64,000 nucleotides of DNA. Origin: Leuconostoc holzapfelii. Its GTDB lineage: Bacteria > Bacillota > Bacilli > Lactobacillales > Lactobacillaceae. Position numbers and translations under genes: made by a program. Below, piece by piece: positions 47,306-56,361 of the stretch (its first letter is position 1; the number at the start of each line of letters is the position of its first letter). The notes beneath the pieces were generated by a model, which made no database searches, was not told where the DNA came from, and was given only the letters and a program-made list of their open reading frames with translations. The stretch lies in contig NZ_JAAXPO010000004.1 of NCBI RefSeq assembly GCF_012396485.1, forward strand, positions 154,909 to 218,908, read 5' to 3'.

Positions 47306-47839
47306 ATGATTGTACTTTTTAACAAACCCTATAATGTGTTGACTAAATTCACCGATGCCGACGGCCGACCGACGTTGGCGGATTATATCGATATCCCACG
47401 TGTCTATGCAGCAGGCCGTTTAGATATGGATAGCGAGGGGTTATTGCTATTAACAGACAGCGGGACGCTTAACCATGCACTCACTGATCCGGAAAATAAA
47501 GCCTATAAGACTTATGTTGTGCAAGTTGATGGGATTCCGACGAAGGCACAGTTAAAGCAACTTGAAAACGGGGTTGAATTAAAGGATGGGTGGACGCTAC
47601 CGGCAAAAGTGAAGCGCATTCCGTATCCAAAGTGGCTATGGCCACGGGAAAATCCCATTCGTGTTCGGAAAAACCAACCGACCAGCTTTATTCAATTAAA
47701 AATCAAAGAAGGTCGTAATCGGCAGGTACGCCGCATGACTGCAGCGGTCGGGATTCCGACGCTGCGGCTAATCCGGACGCACATTGGCGACTATCATTTG
47801 GCTGATTTAAAGCCAGGAGCGTATCGCGTGATCAAATAA
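47306..47839 (+). CDS. Pseudouridine synthase, RsuA/RluE type
   Basis: Short RNA pseudouridine synthase of 177 residues without an S4 domain, like E. coli RluE. The start VLFNKPYNVLTKFTD, the catalytic motif AGRLDMDSEGLLLLT (Asp about 42), KTYVVQVDG and the C-terminal IKEGRNRQVRRM are diagnostic. It modifies a uridine in 23S (or 16S) rRNA; which one cannot be told. First gene right of oriC, apparently translated from a leaderless transcript. Confidence 0.9.
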   Translation: MIVLFNKPYNVLTKFTDADGRPTLADYIDIPRVYAAGRLDMDSEGLLLLTDSGTLNHALTDPENKAYKTYVVQVDGIPTKAQLKQLENGVELKDGWTLPAKVKRIPYPKWLWPRENPIRVRKNQPTSFIQLKIKEGRNRQVRRMTAAVGIPTLRLIRTHIGDYHLADLKPGAYRVIK

Positions 47840-47922
47840 TTGCGCTTTTATTTTTATCGTACAAAAGACGATGAAACCGTTATAATATTTAAGAGATAAA
47901 CAAAAATAGATGAGGTGAAACC

Positions 47923-48639
47923 ATGGGACGTAAGTGGGAAAACATTAAAATGAAGAAGGCGCAGACCGATGGGGCTGCGGCGAAAGTTAACAGTAAATAC
48001 GGGATTGAAATTTACGCAGCTGCTAAGCAAGGTAGCAGTGTGGATCCAGAAGCAAACTCAACCTTGAAGTTTGTCATTGAACGGGCCAAGCAAGCCCAAG
48101 TACCAAAGCACGTTATCGAGCGTGCCTTAGAGAAGGCCAAGGGTTCAGGGGATGAAACCTTTATTGAAGGGCGTTACGAAGGCTTTGGACCCAATGGGTC
48201 ATTGATTATTGTGGATACGTTAACGTCTAATGTTAACCGGACGGCAACGAATGTACGGACAGCCTTTAATAAAAATGGTGGAACATACGGTGCTGCAGGT
48301 TCTGTCAGTTACTTATTTGATGAAACAGGGGTTATTGTATTTGAAGGCAGCGATGCTGATGCCATATTGGAAACACTCCTTGATGCGGAAGTGGATGTCC
48401 GCGATGCTGAACAACAAGATGAACAAGTTGTAGTCTATACGGAACCAGCTGATTTGCACAAAGCTATTGAAGCGTTACGTCAAAGCGGTGTAACCGAATT
48501 TTCAACCACGGAAATTACGATGCTACCGCAAGCTGAAGTGACACTTGAAGGGGACGATTTGACAACCTTTGAAAAGCTCGTTGACGCGCTAGAATCAGAT
48601 GATGATGTCCAAAAGGTGCACCACAACGTTGCACTCTAA
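47923..48639 (+). CDS. YebC/PmpR-family protein (YeeI/YeeN type)
   Basis: A 238-residue protein of the YebC family. [55 protein letters not shown] and [20 protein letters not shown] are conserved. Members were described as DNA-binding regulators and more recently as ribosome-associated factors easing translation of proline stretches. The start follows GAGGTG. It is monocistronic and closed by a terminator. Confidence 0.93.
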   Translation: MGRKWENIKMKKAQTDGAAAKVNSKYGIEIYAAAKQGSSVDPEANSTLKFVIERAKQAQVPKHVIERALEKAKGSGDETFIEGRYEGFGPNGSLIIVDTLTSNVNRTATNVRTAFNKNGGTYGAAGSVSYLFDETGVIVFEGSDADAILETLLDAEVDVRDAEQQDEQVVVYTEPADLHKAIEALRQSGVTEFSTTEITMLPQAEVTLEGDDLTTFEKLVDALESDDDVQKVHHNVAL

Positions 48640-48640
48640 G

Positions 48641-48668
48641 AAAAAAGCCGACAGGGGTCGGCTTTTTG
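48641..48668 (+). terminator. Terminator of the YebC-family gene
   Basis: Stem AAAAAGCCGAC/GTCGGCTTTTT directly after the stop. Confidence 0.88.
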
Positions 48669-48669
48669 A

Positions 48670-48698
48670 TTGTTTTCAACCGCAAGATAGCGTACAAT
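48670..48698 (+). promoter_or_regulatory. rpmH promoter
   Basis: TTGTTT, 17-base spacer, TACAAT, about 140 bases before rpmH. The leader between is AT-rich. Confidence 0.65.
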
Positions 48699-48837
48699 GG
48701 TAGTATTGGATTTATTCACAAGATATTCGGCGATTGATTTACGCGGATACGCTTGCTTATCGATATGATCCATGTTATGATTAAAATCGAATTGCAAAGT
48801 TTTTGCAGGTAAAAATCGCGAATGGAGGTGAACACAC

Positions 48838-48972
48838 ATGAAGCGTACATACCAACCAAAGAAGCGCCATCGTGAACGCGTACACGGATTCCGTAAGCGT
48901 ATGAGCACGAGCAACGGTCGTAAAGTTTTGGCTCGCCGTCGTGCAAAGGGCCGCAAGGTTCTATCAGCCTAA
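48838..48972 (+). CDS. rpmH: 50S ribosomal protein L34
   Basis: A 44-residue, highly basic ribosomal protein ([20 protein letters not shown] to the end GRKVLSA), identical in layout to all bacterial L34. It binds 23S rRNA in the large subunit. GGAGGTG precedes the ATG by eight bases. It is the conserved right neighbour of oriC and is followed 120 bases later by rnpA. Confidence 0.98.
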   Translation: MKRTYQPKKRHRERVHGFRKRMSTSNGRKVLARRRAKGRKVLSA

Positions 48973-49092
48973 CAAGGTCGCTGCTATGCAGTGGCTTTTT
49001 TATTTTTTAAAAGCGTGAGGTACTGCTAGGGTGGGCCAGCATCGCAATGCGGCCAAAACCGCGTACATATCCCTCAAGAGAGACCAAATCTA

Positions 49093-49440
49093 ATGAGAAA
49101 AACTTTCCGAATAAAAAAACCGGCTGAATTTCAAACGGTCTTTAATAAGCACCAATCGGTTGCAAATAAATACTTTATTCTTTACCAACTGCGTAAACCG
49201 AGTCAGAAACATTTTCGGTTAGGCTTGTCAGTCAGCAAAAAGGTGGGGAAGGCGCACGATCGTGTGTGGGTGAAACGCCGGATTCGTCAAAGTATTTTAG
49301 AATTAAAACCACGCTTACCTCAAGAACTAGACTTACTGATTATTGCACGACCAGCGGCTGCAAAGCAAAGCCAGAAATTCATTAAAGAACAAGTGACGCA
49401 CGTGCTAAAACTAGCCAATATTTTGAAAGTAGAAGACTGA
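49093..49440 (+). CDS. rnpA: Ribonuclease P protein component
   Basis: Basic protein of 115 residues that joins the RNase P RNA to mature tRNA 5' ends. The FRIKKPAEFQTVFNKHQSVA start and the RNR-type motif KKVGKAHDRVWVKRRIRQSI are characteristic. Its stop overlaps the yidC start (TGATG-type coupling). The RNA subunit gene is not in this window. Confidence 0.96.
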   Translation: MRKTFRIKKPAEFQTVFNKHQSVANKYFILYQLRKPSQKHFRLGLSVSKKVGKAHDRVWVKRRIRQSILELKPRLPQELDLLIIARPAAAKQSQKFIKEQVTHVLKLANILKVED

Positions 49441-50279
49441 TGAAACGTTTTGAAAATATTCTTAAAAGGATTGGTCCGTTACCAATCGTTCTTGCTGTTG
49501 TTGCTTTAGTTATTATTATCATTGCCAGTGCATCGTTCCACGGTCACGTTACGTCACATGGGTTGTGGGGCGCCATCGTGGCAGCCTTTACCTCAGCCAT
49601 TCTTGGCTCATCTGCTTGGTTTGGCAATAGTTATGGTATGGGGATTGTTGTCTTTACCATTTTAATTCGTTTTTTGATTTTACCGTTGATGGTTTATCAA
49701 ATCCAATCTATGATGAAGATGCAGTTGGTGCAACCAGCCTTAAAGGCGTTGCAAGCCAAGTACCCTGGAAAGGATACTGAAAGTCGCCAGCTAATGATGG
49801 CTGAACAGCAAGCCTTGTATAAGGAAGCTGGCATCAACCCATTTGCTTCGATGTTACCCCTAATTGTGCAAATGCCAGTGTTGATCGCTTTGTACCAAGC
49901 GATTTACACGTCACCAGTACTCAAGTCAGGCAAGTTCTTGTGGCTTCAATTGGGTAGTCACGATCCATATTACATTTTGCCAGTGCTAGCAGCTGTCTTT
50001 ACTTTTGCATCATCATGGTTGTCAATGCAATCGACACCGGAGCAAAATGGCATGACACGGGCCATGCCATATATTTTCCCAGTGGTGATTTTCTTCTCAG
50101 CGATGGCAGTGCCAAGCGCGTTGTCACTGTACTGGGTGGTGGGAAACGTCTTCCAGACGATTCAAACATTCATGTTACAAAATCCCTTTAAAATTCGTCG
50201 TGAACGTGAAATGGCGGCACAAAAAGCGCGGGACTTAGAACGTAAAATTAAAAAAGCCAAGCGTAGTAATCGACGCTAA
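49440..50279 (+). CDS. yidC: Membrane protein insertase YidC/OxaA without lipobox
   Basis: Inserts proteins into the cell membrane. The 279-residue protein has an N-terminal signal-like segment, then the five-TM core with YGMGIVVFTILIRFLILPLM, LPLIVQMPVLIALYQAIYTS and the conserved hydrophilic-groove Arg in the first core helix. Gram-positive homologues are lipoproteins with Cys near residue 20-25; here the segment is LALVIIIIASASFHGHV with no Cys. The C-terminal tail is strongly basic (KARDLERKIKKAKRSNRR), good for ribosome contact. Translationally coupled to rnpA. Confidence 0.95.
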   Translation: MKRFENILKRIGPLPIVLAVVALVIIIIASASFHGHVTSHGLWGAIVAAFTSAILGSSAWFGNSYGMGIVVFTILIRFLILPLMVYQIQSMMKMQLVQPALKALQAKYPGKDTESRQLMMAEQQALYKEAGINPFASMLPLIVQMPVLIALYQAIYTSPVLKSGKFLWLQLGSHDPYYILPVLAAVFTFASSWLSMQSTPEQNGMTRAMPYIFPVVIFFSAMAVPSALSLYWVVGNVFQTIQTFMLQNPFKIRREREMAAQKARDLERKIKKAKRSNRR

Positions 50280-50289
50280 GCATCACATG

Positions 50290-50321
50290 CAACGTATTTC
50301 TCTTGAGAAATACGTTTTTTT
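50290..50321 (+). terminator. Terminator of rpmH-rnpA-yidC
   Basis: Stem ACGTATTTCTC/GAGAAATACGT, loop TT, T7. Confidence 0.92.
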
Positions 50322-50414
50322 GTGCAGTAGTGCAGGCATTACAGTCGCGATAAAAACTGTTATAATAAATACAATTAGCCAATTACGGGATTACCGTGTC
50401 GGTGATTGAATTTA

Positions 50415-50891
50415 ATGAAAGTAGCAAAAACTGTCATGGCACCAGACACAGCTTTGTCTTCAAAAACCGTGCACTTGCGGGCGATGCGCCCGCAAGACCT
50501 GCCGAGCGTTGCTAAAATTTACCTGACGACCCGCCAAGCATTTTTTCCGTGGGTGAAAGCGCCACAATTTGCCGATTTTGAACGTGTTAGTGTTGGTGAG
50601 CGCATTCAAGTTGCGGTGGTTGACCAAGAGATTGTTGGTTTTGCCGCGTTATCTGAATGGGATAGTTTTTTGCATTTGCTTTTTGTCAAAGTTGGTTGGC
50701 AAAGCCAAGGTATCGGTGGGCAACTGCTGGCCTGGGCGCAAGCGAGTGCGCAGCAACCGTTGGAATTAAAGGTCGTACAAGCCAATGTTGCGGCGCAGCG
50801 TTTTTATGAACGTGCTGGCTTTCGCGTGGTAGCTCGTGATGCGACTGCGCAACCTCAAAATGTAACTTATAGAGATGATCGAAACTGTTAA
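50415..50891 (+). CDS. GNAT-family N-acetyltransferase
   Basis: Acetyl-CoA-dependent acetyltransferase of about 158 residues. VHLRAMRPQDLPSVAKIYLT opens the fold; the acetyl-CoA loop is FVKVGWQSQGIGGQLLAWAQ (Q/RxxGxG) and the C-terminal NVAAQRFYERAGFRVV is the usual motif B. The substrate is unknown. No strong ribosome site marks the start; ATG at 50415 and TTG at 50406 are both possible. It overlaps the next gene by 17 bases, so the GNAT, CorA-like and xpt genes form one operon. Confidence 0.85.
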   Translation: MKVAKTVMAPDTALSSKTVHLRAMRPQDLPSVAKIYLTTRQAFFPWVKAPQFADFERVSVGERIQVAVVDQEIVGFAALSEWDSFLHLLFVKVGWQSQGIGGQLLAWAQASAQQPLELKVVQANVAAQRFYERAGFRVVARDATAQPQNVTYRDDRNC

Positions 50892-51798
50892 AAAATTTAA
50901 CCACTTTACGTGGTACCATATATCGAACTTGACACCCGAAGATAACCAAACCTTGGTTGCTGAGCATCAATTAACGCATGAAATGATTGGCTATGCGGTC
51001 GACCATAATGAAGCGGTACGCATGGAATATGATACGGCCGCACAAGAAGCCTTGATGGTGATTGATGTGATTTCTTATCACAATGAACTAGTTGAAACGC
51101 GTCCCATTGGAATATTGTTTGCGCACGGGGATTTATACACTTTCTCGCACACGGTGACGGATTATGTACAAGCGGTATTTCTAGCACCGCAAAACCGTCA
51201 GGAACGTGCTGCGGACACAGCTATTAGCGCCATTGATTTTGTCATGACTGGGTTGTATTCACTTATGACGCGTTATGTTGAGCAAATCACTGACATTAAT
51301 CGCAGGCGACGTGTCATCCAATCCCAATTAGGTCACCAAAAACGCACGACGAAGCAAATGAATGAGCTACTGCGACTGCAAACGCAAATGATTTATATTC
51401 AAAATTCGCTCGCAAATAATCAAGTCATGTTGGACACGTTTAAACATGATTATCAAGACACACTGGCTAATTTTGAAGTCGAACATGTGGATGATGTGCG
51501 TGTCGAAATTGGGCAGGCGGAACACATGGCCAATTTGGCAATGGCGGTGATTGATTCTGTGTCGGATGCGTATGGCAACTTGAGTAATCGTGATTTGGAA
51601 TGGACAATGAAGGTCTTAACGGTTTATTCAATTGTGCTGACGATTCCAACGATTGTTAGTGGTTTTTATGGTGAAAACGTCAAATGGCTGCCATTTGCCA
51701 ATACTCAGGACAGTTGGTGGATTTCCATCGTGATTACGCTGGTCTTAATGGGCGTGGTGAGTCTATTGTTAGCATTGAGCGGTTTTTTCAGAAAATAA
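50875..51798 (+). CDS. CorA-family divalent cation channel with GEN in place of GMN
   Basis: Membrane protein of 307 residues: a cytosolic alpha/beta domain, long coiled-coil helices (about 120-230) and two C-terminal membrane segments. The loop between these should read YGMN, the Mg2+ selectivity signature; here it is GFYGENVKWLPFA, with Met replaced by Glu. This could alter selectivity or gating (ZntB-like proteins also deviate) or the protein may be a diverged paralogue. The ATG lies inside the end of the GNAT gene. Followed by xpt. Confidence 0.85.
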   Translation: MIETVKKFNHFTWYHISNLTPEDNQTLVAEHQLTHEMIGYAVDHNEAVRMEYDTAAQEALMVIDVISYHNELVETRPIGILFAHGDLYTFSHTVTDYVQAVFLAPQNRQERAADTAISAIDFVMTGLYSLMTRYVEQITDINRRRRVIQSQLGHQKRTTKQMNELLRLQTQMIYIQNSLANNQVMLDTFKHDYQDTLANFEVEHVDDVRVEIGQAEHMANLAMAVIDSVSDAYGNLSNRDLEWTMKVLTVYSIVLTIPTIVSGFYGENVKWLPFANTQDSWWISIVITLVLMGVVSLLLALSGFFRK

Positions 51799-51807
51799 GG
51801 ATAACGC

Positions 51808-52380
51808 ATGAAACAGTTAGAAGAACGCATTAAAAAAGACGGTCGCGTCCTTGGCGATGACATTTTGAAAGTCGATGCTTTTTTGAATCATCAAATTGAC
51901 CCCGACTTGCTACTGGCAATTGGGGCGGGCTTTGCCAAACAATTTCAAGATGAACGGATTGATAAGATTTTGACGGTGGAATCATCAGGTATTGCGCCAG
52001 CTGTGTTTGCTGGTTTAGCGTTACATGTGCCGGTGGTTTTTGCTCGCAAAAACAAGTCACTTACGTTACCAGACGGGGTGTGGACCGCTGATGTTTATTC
52101 GTATACGAAACAGACAACCAATCACGTGATGATTGATCAGCGCTTCCTGGGGGCCGGGGAGCGCGTGTTAATTATTGATGATTTCTTAGCGAACGGACAA
52201 GCGGTAGTTGGTTTGCTGGATATTATCGATCAAGCGCAAGCTGTCGCGGTGGGGGCTGGGATTGTGATTGAAAAGTCATTCCAAAAAGGCCGACAATTAC
52301 TCGATGCACGTGGGTTGCCGGTGGTGAGTTTAGCCCGCATTAAAGCCTTCCGAGATGGCCAGGTTGAATTTGAATCATAA
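51808..52380 (+). CDS. xpt: Xanthine phosphoribosyltransferase
   Basis: Purine-salvage enzyme of 190 residues making XMP from xanthine and PRPP. The PRPP loop is VLIIDDFLANGQAVVGL (about 126-142); VESSGIAPA, FARKNKSLTL and the C-terminal SLARIKAF fit Xpt. In many Firmicutes it is followed by a xanthine permease under a purine riboswitch; neither is present. It is the last gene of the GNAT-CorA-xpt operon, AAGGA upstream, closed by parS and a terminator. Confidence 0.95.
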   Translation: MKQLEERIKKDGRVLGDDILKVDAFLNHQIDPDLLLAIGAGFAKQFQDERIDKILTVESSGIAPAVFAGLALHVPVVFARKNKSLTLPDGVWTADVYSYTKQTTNHVMIDQRFLGAGERVLIIDDFLANGQAVVGLLDIIDQAQAVAVGAGIVIEKSFQKGRQLLDARGLPVVSLARIKAFRDGQVEFES

Positions 52381-52383
52381 GGA

Positions 52384-52399
52384 TGTTTCACGTGAAACA
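52384..52399. promoter_or_regulatory. parS site right of oriC
   Basis: TGTTTCACGTGAAACA, identical to consensus, four bases after the xpt stop and about 5 kb right of oriC. Confidence 0.9.
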
Positions 52400-52430
52400 A
52401 AAAACGCATAGCTTGGCCTATGCGTTTTTT
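52400..52430 (+). terminator. xpt terminator
   Basis: Stem AAAACGCATAG/CTATGCGTTTT with a short loop and T6, directly abutting the parS palindrome. Confidence 0.88.
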
Positions 52431-52452
52431 AAATCATATGCGGGAAAAAGCG

Positions 52453-53748
52453 ATGAGAAATTTTGAATTTGGGCGATTAGTGGCCCGTTATGGCGAACAG
52501 ACGGCTGTTGTGTCTGATCAACAGGCGTATAGCTATCACAGGCTGGTTGATCTGGCACAAACAGTGCGCCAACAAGCGCACTGGCAGGCGCGCTATGTGG
52601 TTTTGGTGGCGCAACCTGACGTGACGTTTATCACGCAATTTTTAGCGATCCATTTGGCGGGTCGCATCCCCGTCATTGTCAACAAAGCCGATGTGGCACA
52701 AATCCCGCAGTTATTAGCCCCGATTGCAGGCGCGTGGCAATGGTTGACGGACCAAGACCAACCCGTCACATCAACAACAAACCTGAATCCTCGCGGGTTA
52801 CTCTTTTTAGGGTTGACCTCTGGGACAACGGGCCAACCAAAAGTTTATCAACGTGATTGGTCATCCTGGCGTGTGGGTTTTGACCAATGCCAAATGGTCT
52901 TTAATATGGCAGCGATTGCCGGGGTGATGACGACCAGCCCACTGGGTACGTCGCTCGGATTACATACGTTGCTGCTGAGTCTTTATTTAGGGAAGACTTT
53001 TTATTGTTTTCAACGCGGCCAATCACTAACGTTACCGCAACCCACTCAGGTCTTTACTGTCCCAACTTATTTAGCCAAAGGGCATGATGCCTGGGCCGCT
53101 GCGCCAGGTATCATGAGTGTCGTAACTTGCGGTGGCGAATTGTCTGCCGAACTAGTGCAGGCTTGGCATCGACAACACCCGCAACACCAGTTATACGAAT
53201 TATATGGTACCTCAGAAACAAGTTTAGTCGCGTGGCAGGCCCTAACACGTGGAAAACAGCCACAACAAGTCGGCCATCTTTTCCCCCAGGTGCAGGCGGC
53301 CATTATGCCAGACAATCAACAGCTGGTAGTCCGAAGTCCTTACTTATTTGCGGGCTATTTGGGTGATGCCGCGGCAGTTCATCAGGTGATGACCGACGAT
53401 GTGGCACGTCTGGACGGGGATGGTTTGATGATTTTGTCGCGGGCGAGTGACGTGATGAACCATGGTGGTAATAAAATTTATCCGAGTGAAATTGAGCAAA
53501 TCTTGCAACCCATGGTGACAACCTGTGTGGTGTTTGGCGTACCGGATGCAGTTTATGGTGAAAACATCGTCGCCTTACTTGTGACCACAACCTCGATTAT
53601 AACGATTAAAGCCGTTTTGCAGGCACACTTACCAACCTATAAGCTACCCAGTCAGTATCTGGTCGTGGCCGACATCCCCAAGACCCCGCAAGGCAAAGTC
53701 TCTCGGGCGCAGTTAGCGGCGCAATATCAAGCAGGAAAATGGTCATGA
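52453..53748 (+). CDS. AMP-forming acyl-CoA synthetase (MenE/fatty-acid ligase-like)
   Basis: Adenylating enzyme of 431 residues that activates a carboxylic acid with ATP and CoA. P-loop motif LTSGTTGQPKV (about 125), A5 motif YGTSETS, LDGDGLMILSRASD, hinge NKIYPSEIEQIL and the C-terminal catalytic Lys in KTPQGKVSR are present. It is short for a ligase and its N-terminal domain is trimmed. The thiolase gene starts inside its stop (ATGA), and a TetR regulator follows, so the pair probably handles a short or medium acyl-CoA. An earlier ATG at 52438 is possible; neither has a strong ribosome site. Confidence 0.87.
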   Translation: MRNFEFGRLVARYGEQTAVVSDQQAYSYHRLVDLAQTVRQQAHWQARYVVLVAQPDVTFITQFLAIHLAGRIPVIVNKADVAQIPQLLAPIAGAWQWLTDQDQPVTSTTNLNPRGLLFLGLTSGTTGQPKVYQRDWSSWRVGFDQCQMVFNMAAIAGVMTTSPLGTSLGLHTLLLSLYLGKTFYCFQRGQSLTLPQPTQVFTVPTYLAKGHDAWAAAPGIMSVVTCGGELSAELVQAWHRQHPQHQLYELYGTSETSLVAWQALTRGKQPQQVGHLFPQVQAAIMPDNQQLVVRSPYLFAGYLGDAAAVHQVMTDDVARLDGDGLMILSRASDVMNHGGNKIYPSEIEQILQPMVTTCVVFGVPDAVYGENIVALLVTTTSIITIKAVLQAHLPTYKLPSQYLVVADIPKTPQGKVSRAQLAAQYQAGKWS

Positions 53749-54893
53749 CAAGCAACCAACCAAAAGTGAGTATCGTCAGCGCTAAGCGCTTACCCATTGG
53801 CAAAATCAATGGTCATTTTGCCAAAGTTTCACCAGAAACTTTAATCACACAGCTCGTGCAACAACAATTTGAGACGATCCCGACGTTAACGCTATCAGCA
53901 ATTGATCAGGTGGTGTTAGGGAACGTGACGAATCTGGGCGGAAATCTCGCCCGGCGCTGTGCCTTAGCTGCCGGCGTGCCGGTGACAACACCGGCAGCGA
54001 CTGTGGACGCCCAGTGTGCTTCTGGGTTAGTGGCAATGGTCACTGGGGCACAAGCCATTATCACTGAAACGGCAGACGTCGTGTTGGCGGGTGGCGTTGA
54101 AAGTACGTCATCAGCTAATCGGGTCCTGTCACCAGGCACAGATCAACTGATGTCACGTTTCCCCATGGCCCCGCCCGGCCAACTTGATTTAGATATGGGG
54201 GTGGTGGCTGAAAATATGAGTGCCCGCTATCAAGTATCTCGCAAAGCCCAAGATGCCTATGCGTATCACAGCCATCAGAAGGCGAAAATGGCGTTTGCCA
54301 CGGGAAAAATTCAAGTTGAAATACACCCGTTTCATGATCAAGCTGGGGACATCGTGCAAGATCAGTGCCCACGCTTTGACACGACGTTAGCCAAATTGGC
54401 ACAATTGCAACCAGCATTTCAAGCAAACGGTGTCGTGACGGCGGGTAACAGTTGCCCAATTAATGACGGGGCGGCGACCATGGTGTTGAAAAAATACCAG
54501 GCTGGTGAAGCCGTGCAGGGGTATTATTTAGGACAAGCCACCGTGGGCTTATCACCAGAAACCTTCCTACTTGGACCAATTGCAGCCACTAAAAAGTTGC
54601 TGGCACAACACCACCTCACCATGGCAGACATTGCAGTTGTTGAACTTAATGAGGCCTTTGCGGTGCAAAGTATTTTATGTCAGGCAGCGCTTGGGATCAC
54701 GGATGCCCAACTCAATCCGTTGGGCGGCGCTTTAGCTTATGGGCATCCGTATGGAGCCACCGGTGGTATTCTCATTGCCCGTTTGCTCAATAGTTTAAAT
54801 CGGATCCCTGAGCCGGCATTAGGCATTGCGACCTTATGTGTTGCTGGTGGGATGGGCATGAGTGTCTTAGTTGGTAATCAGCACTGGGCGTAA
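53745..54893 (+). CDS. Acetyl-CoA acetyltransferase (thiolase)
   Basis: Thiolase of 382 residues that condenses two acetyl-CoA or splits a 3-ketoacyl-CoA. The acyl Cys is in DAQCASGLVAM (about 86), NEAFAVQS carries the family Asn-Glu, the His is in YGHPYGATGG and the second Cys in LCVAGGMGM. It is coupled to the ligase gene by a 4-base overlap. Acetoacetyl-CoA for the mevalonate pathway is one likely use; degradation of an activated acid is another. Convergent with the TetR gene, three bases apart. Confidence 0.93.
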   Translation: MTSNQPKVSIVSAKRLPIGKINGHFAKVSPETLITQLVQQQFETIPTLTLSAIDQVVLGNVTNLGGNLARRCALAAGVPVTTPAATVDAQCASGLVAMVTGAQAIITETADVVLAGGVESTSSANRVLSPGTDQLMSRFPMAPPGQLDLDMGVVAENMSARYQVSRKAQDAYAYHSHQKAKMAFATGKIQVEIHPFHDQAGDIVQDQCPRFDTTLAKLAQLQPAFQANGVVTAGNSCPINDGAATMVLKKYQAGEAVQGYYLGQATVGLSPETFLLGPIAATKKLLAQHHLTMADIAVVELNEAFAVQSILCQAALGITDAQLNPLGGALAYGHPYGATGGILIARLLNSLNRIPEPALGIATLCVAGGMGMSVLVGNQHWA

Positions 54894-54896
54894 CGC

Positions 54897-55442
54897 TTAG
54901 AATTTACGGAGCAACGCATAGATATGTTGCTCGAGGGTTGTGGCCGAAATGGCTAATGCTTGCGTGACAAAATCCATCACCAGCCCCATGATCCCAGACA
55001 CAATAAAATTGATTTCAAGCTTATCGGGGATGTTATTGGGTAAGGTTGACTCAAGCGCACAGGCTTTTTGAATAAAGGCGGCTTTCACTTGTTGGAAGAC
55101 AACGGCGCCGATTGTTGGTTGTCGCAATAAGACGGCGACAGTGTCTTGTTGGGTGTCGATGTAGGTGACCAGCTGATGGCTCAAAGCTTTGAGGATGGCG
55201 TGGTTGTCGGTCGTGGTTGGATAGTTTTGACTGAAAATTTGGGTCATGTCACGAATTAAGCCGGCCACAATCTGGTCATGTAAATCGTAAATATCGCGGT
55301 AATGGTGATAAAAAGTCCCGCGGTTAATATCAGCGGTGGCAGCTAATTGCGCCACGGTGATTTTATCGAGCGGTTGTTGTGCTAATAAATGAATAAAAAC
55401 TTGTTTAATTTGGGCTTGTGTTTTAATTTGTCGACGATCCAT
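54897..55442 (-). CDS. TetR-family regulator (DhaS-like)
   Basis: Repressor of 181 residues. The N-terminal HTH KITVAQLAATADINRGTFYHHYRDIYDLHD is classic TetR (given here in part: NRGTFYHHY at about 45-53), and the C-terminal helical domain is of the TetR_C_8/DhaS sort common in lactobacilli. The ATG at 55442 follows GAGGAAC; frames further upstream are rejected. The palindrome at 55484-55504 is its likely operator. It faces the ligase-thiolase operon and may control it or itself. Confidence 0.87.
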   Translation of the reverse strand: MDRRQIKTQAQIKQVFIHLLAQQPLDKITVAQLAATADINRGTFYHHYRDIYDLHDQIVAGLIRDMTQIFSQNYPTTTDNHAILKALSHQLVTYIDTQQDTVAVLLRQPTIGAVVFQQVKAAFIQKACALESTLPNNIPDKLEINFIVSGIMGLVMDFVTQALAISATTLEQHIYALLRKF

Positions 55443-55483
55443 AACCTGTTGTTCCTCAATTGGTTTCGTGATGTGTGATAAGC

Positions 55484-55504
55484 AACACATCTACAAGATG
55501 TGTT
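55484..55504. promoter_or_regulatory. Probable TetR operator
   Basis: AACACATC-tacaa-GATGTGTT, a perfect 8-base inverted repeat with a 5-base centre, 42 bases before the TetR start and upstream of the divergent GNAT gene. Confidence 0.7.
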
Positions 55505-55576
55505 TATTGTAACATGCCACCGGACACGATAGACTGGGGGTAAGCTATTATCAAACCACGAACAAAGGAGCAAAGC

Positions 55577-56206
55577 ATGCATTTTAGATTAGCAGTCGTG
55601 CCTGAAATTAACCATTTATCCGCGTTAGTCGCAGAAGCCTTCAATCACTATGATTTGTACCAGCAAACAATTGGGCAAACATTTTTAAAAACCGCAGATT
55701 ATCAACGCTTTATTCTGCAATTACATGCGGTGCACATTGCGGTGAATGTCCACCTTAAAAAAGTTTTTGTTGTTGAAGCGCAACAACAAATTGTGTCGGT
55801 TGTCATTTTGGACTCACCGCAATTACCTACGCCAAGTATTTGGCAGTATTTGAAGCATGGTGGCTTAAAGTTATTGCCCTACGTGTTGAAGCATCAACTC
55901 GGGCGATTTTTAAAGATGCTAGAAGTAGCGGAAAAAGTGCCCCAACAAGATCAGTTAGCGAATTGGCATATCAATATGTTAGCGGTGAATCCGGCACATC
56001 AAGGCCAACACATTGGCTCAAAAACACTGACGCAGTATATTTTGCCGTATGTCAAGCAACACGGTGGCCAACAGGTCTCGTTGATTACCAATACGGCACG
56101 CAACGTCGCGTTTTACCAAAAAAATGCTTTTCAAGTCATTGATGAGCGGTGGTTGGCATTTCAATCAACGCAAATTAAATCCTGGGCATTAGTGCGACAA
56201 CTTTAA
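55577..56206 (+). CDS. GNAT-family N-acetyltransferase
   Basis: A 209-residue acetyltransferase resembling a group of about 200-residue GNAT proteins in which the acetyl-CoA motif is late: NMLAVNPAHQGQHIGSKTL (about 139-157) followed by SLITNTARNVAFYQKNAF. The long N-terminal half is variable. AAAGGAG precedes the ATG. Divergent from the TetR gene with the palindrome between, so it may be the TetR target. Substrate unknown. Confidence 0.82.
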   Translation: MHFRLAVVPEINHLSALVAEAFNHYDLYQQTIGQTFLKTADYQRFILQLHAVHIAVNVHLKKVFVVEAQQQIVSVVILDSPQLPTPSIWQYLKHGGLKLLPYVLKHQLGRFLKMLEVAEKVPQQDQLANWHINMLAVNPAHQGQHIGSKTLTQYILPYVKQHGGQQVSLITNTARNVAFYQKNAFQVIDERWLAFQSTQIKSWALVRQL

Positions 56207-56213
56207 AACAATA

Positions 56214-56256
56214 AACAAAACAGACACGTCGCAATTTTGCAACGTGTCTGTTTTGT
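56214..56256 (+). terminator. Terminator before asp1
   Basis: Stem CAAAACAGACACGT/ACGTGTCTGTTTTG with a 12-base loop that itself pairs (CGCAATTTTGC), then TTCTT. It separates the GNAT gene from the asp cluster. Confidence 0.88.
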
Positions 56257-56361
56257 TCTTGTGCCAAGTTAATTGGTATAATATGAACAATGATTATTTT
56301 CTTGAGTTGGCGTCGTTGTGCTTGTTGGCACATTAGTTGGACTTGAGAAAGGAGAGCGCTT

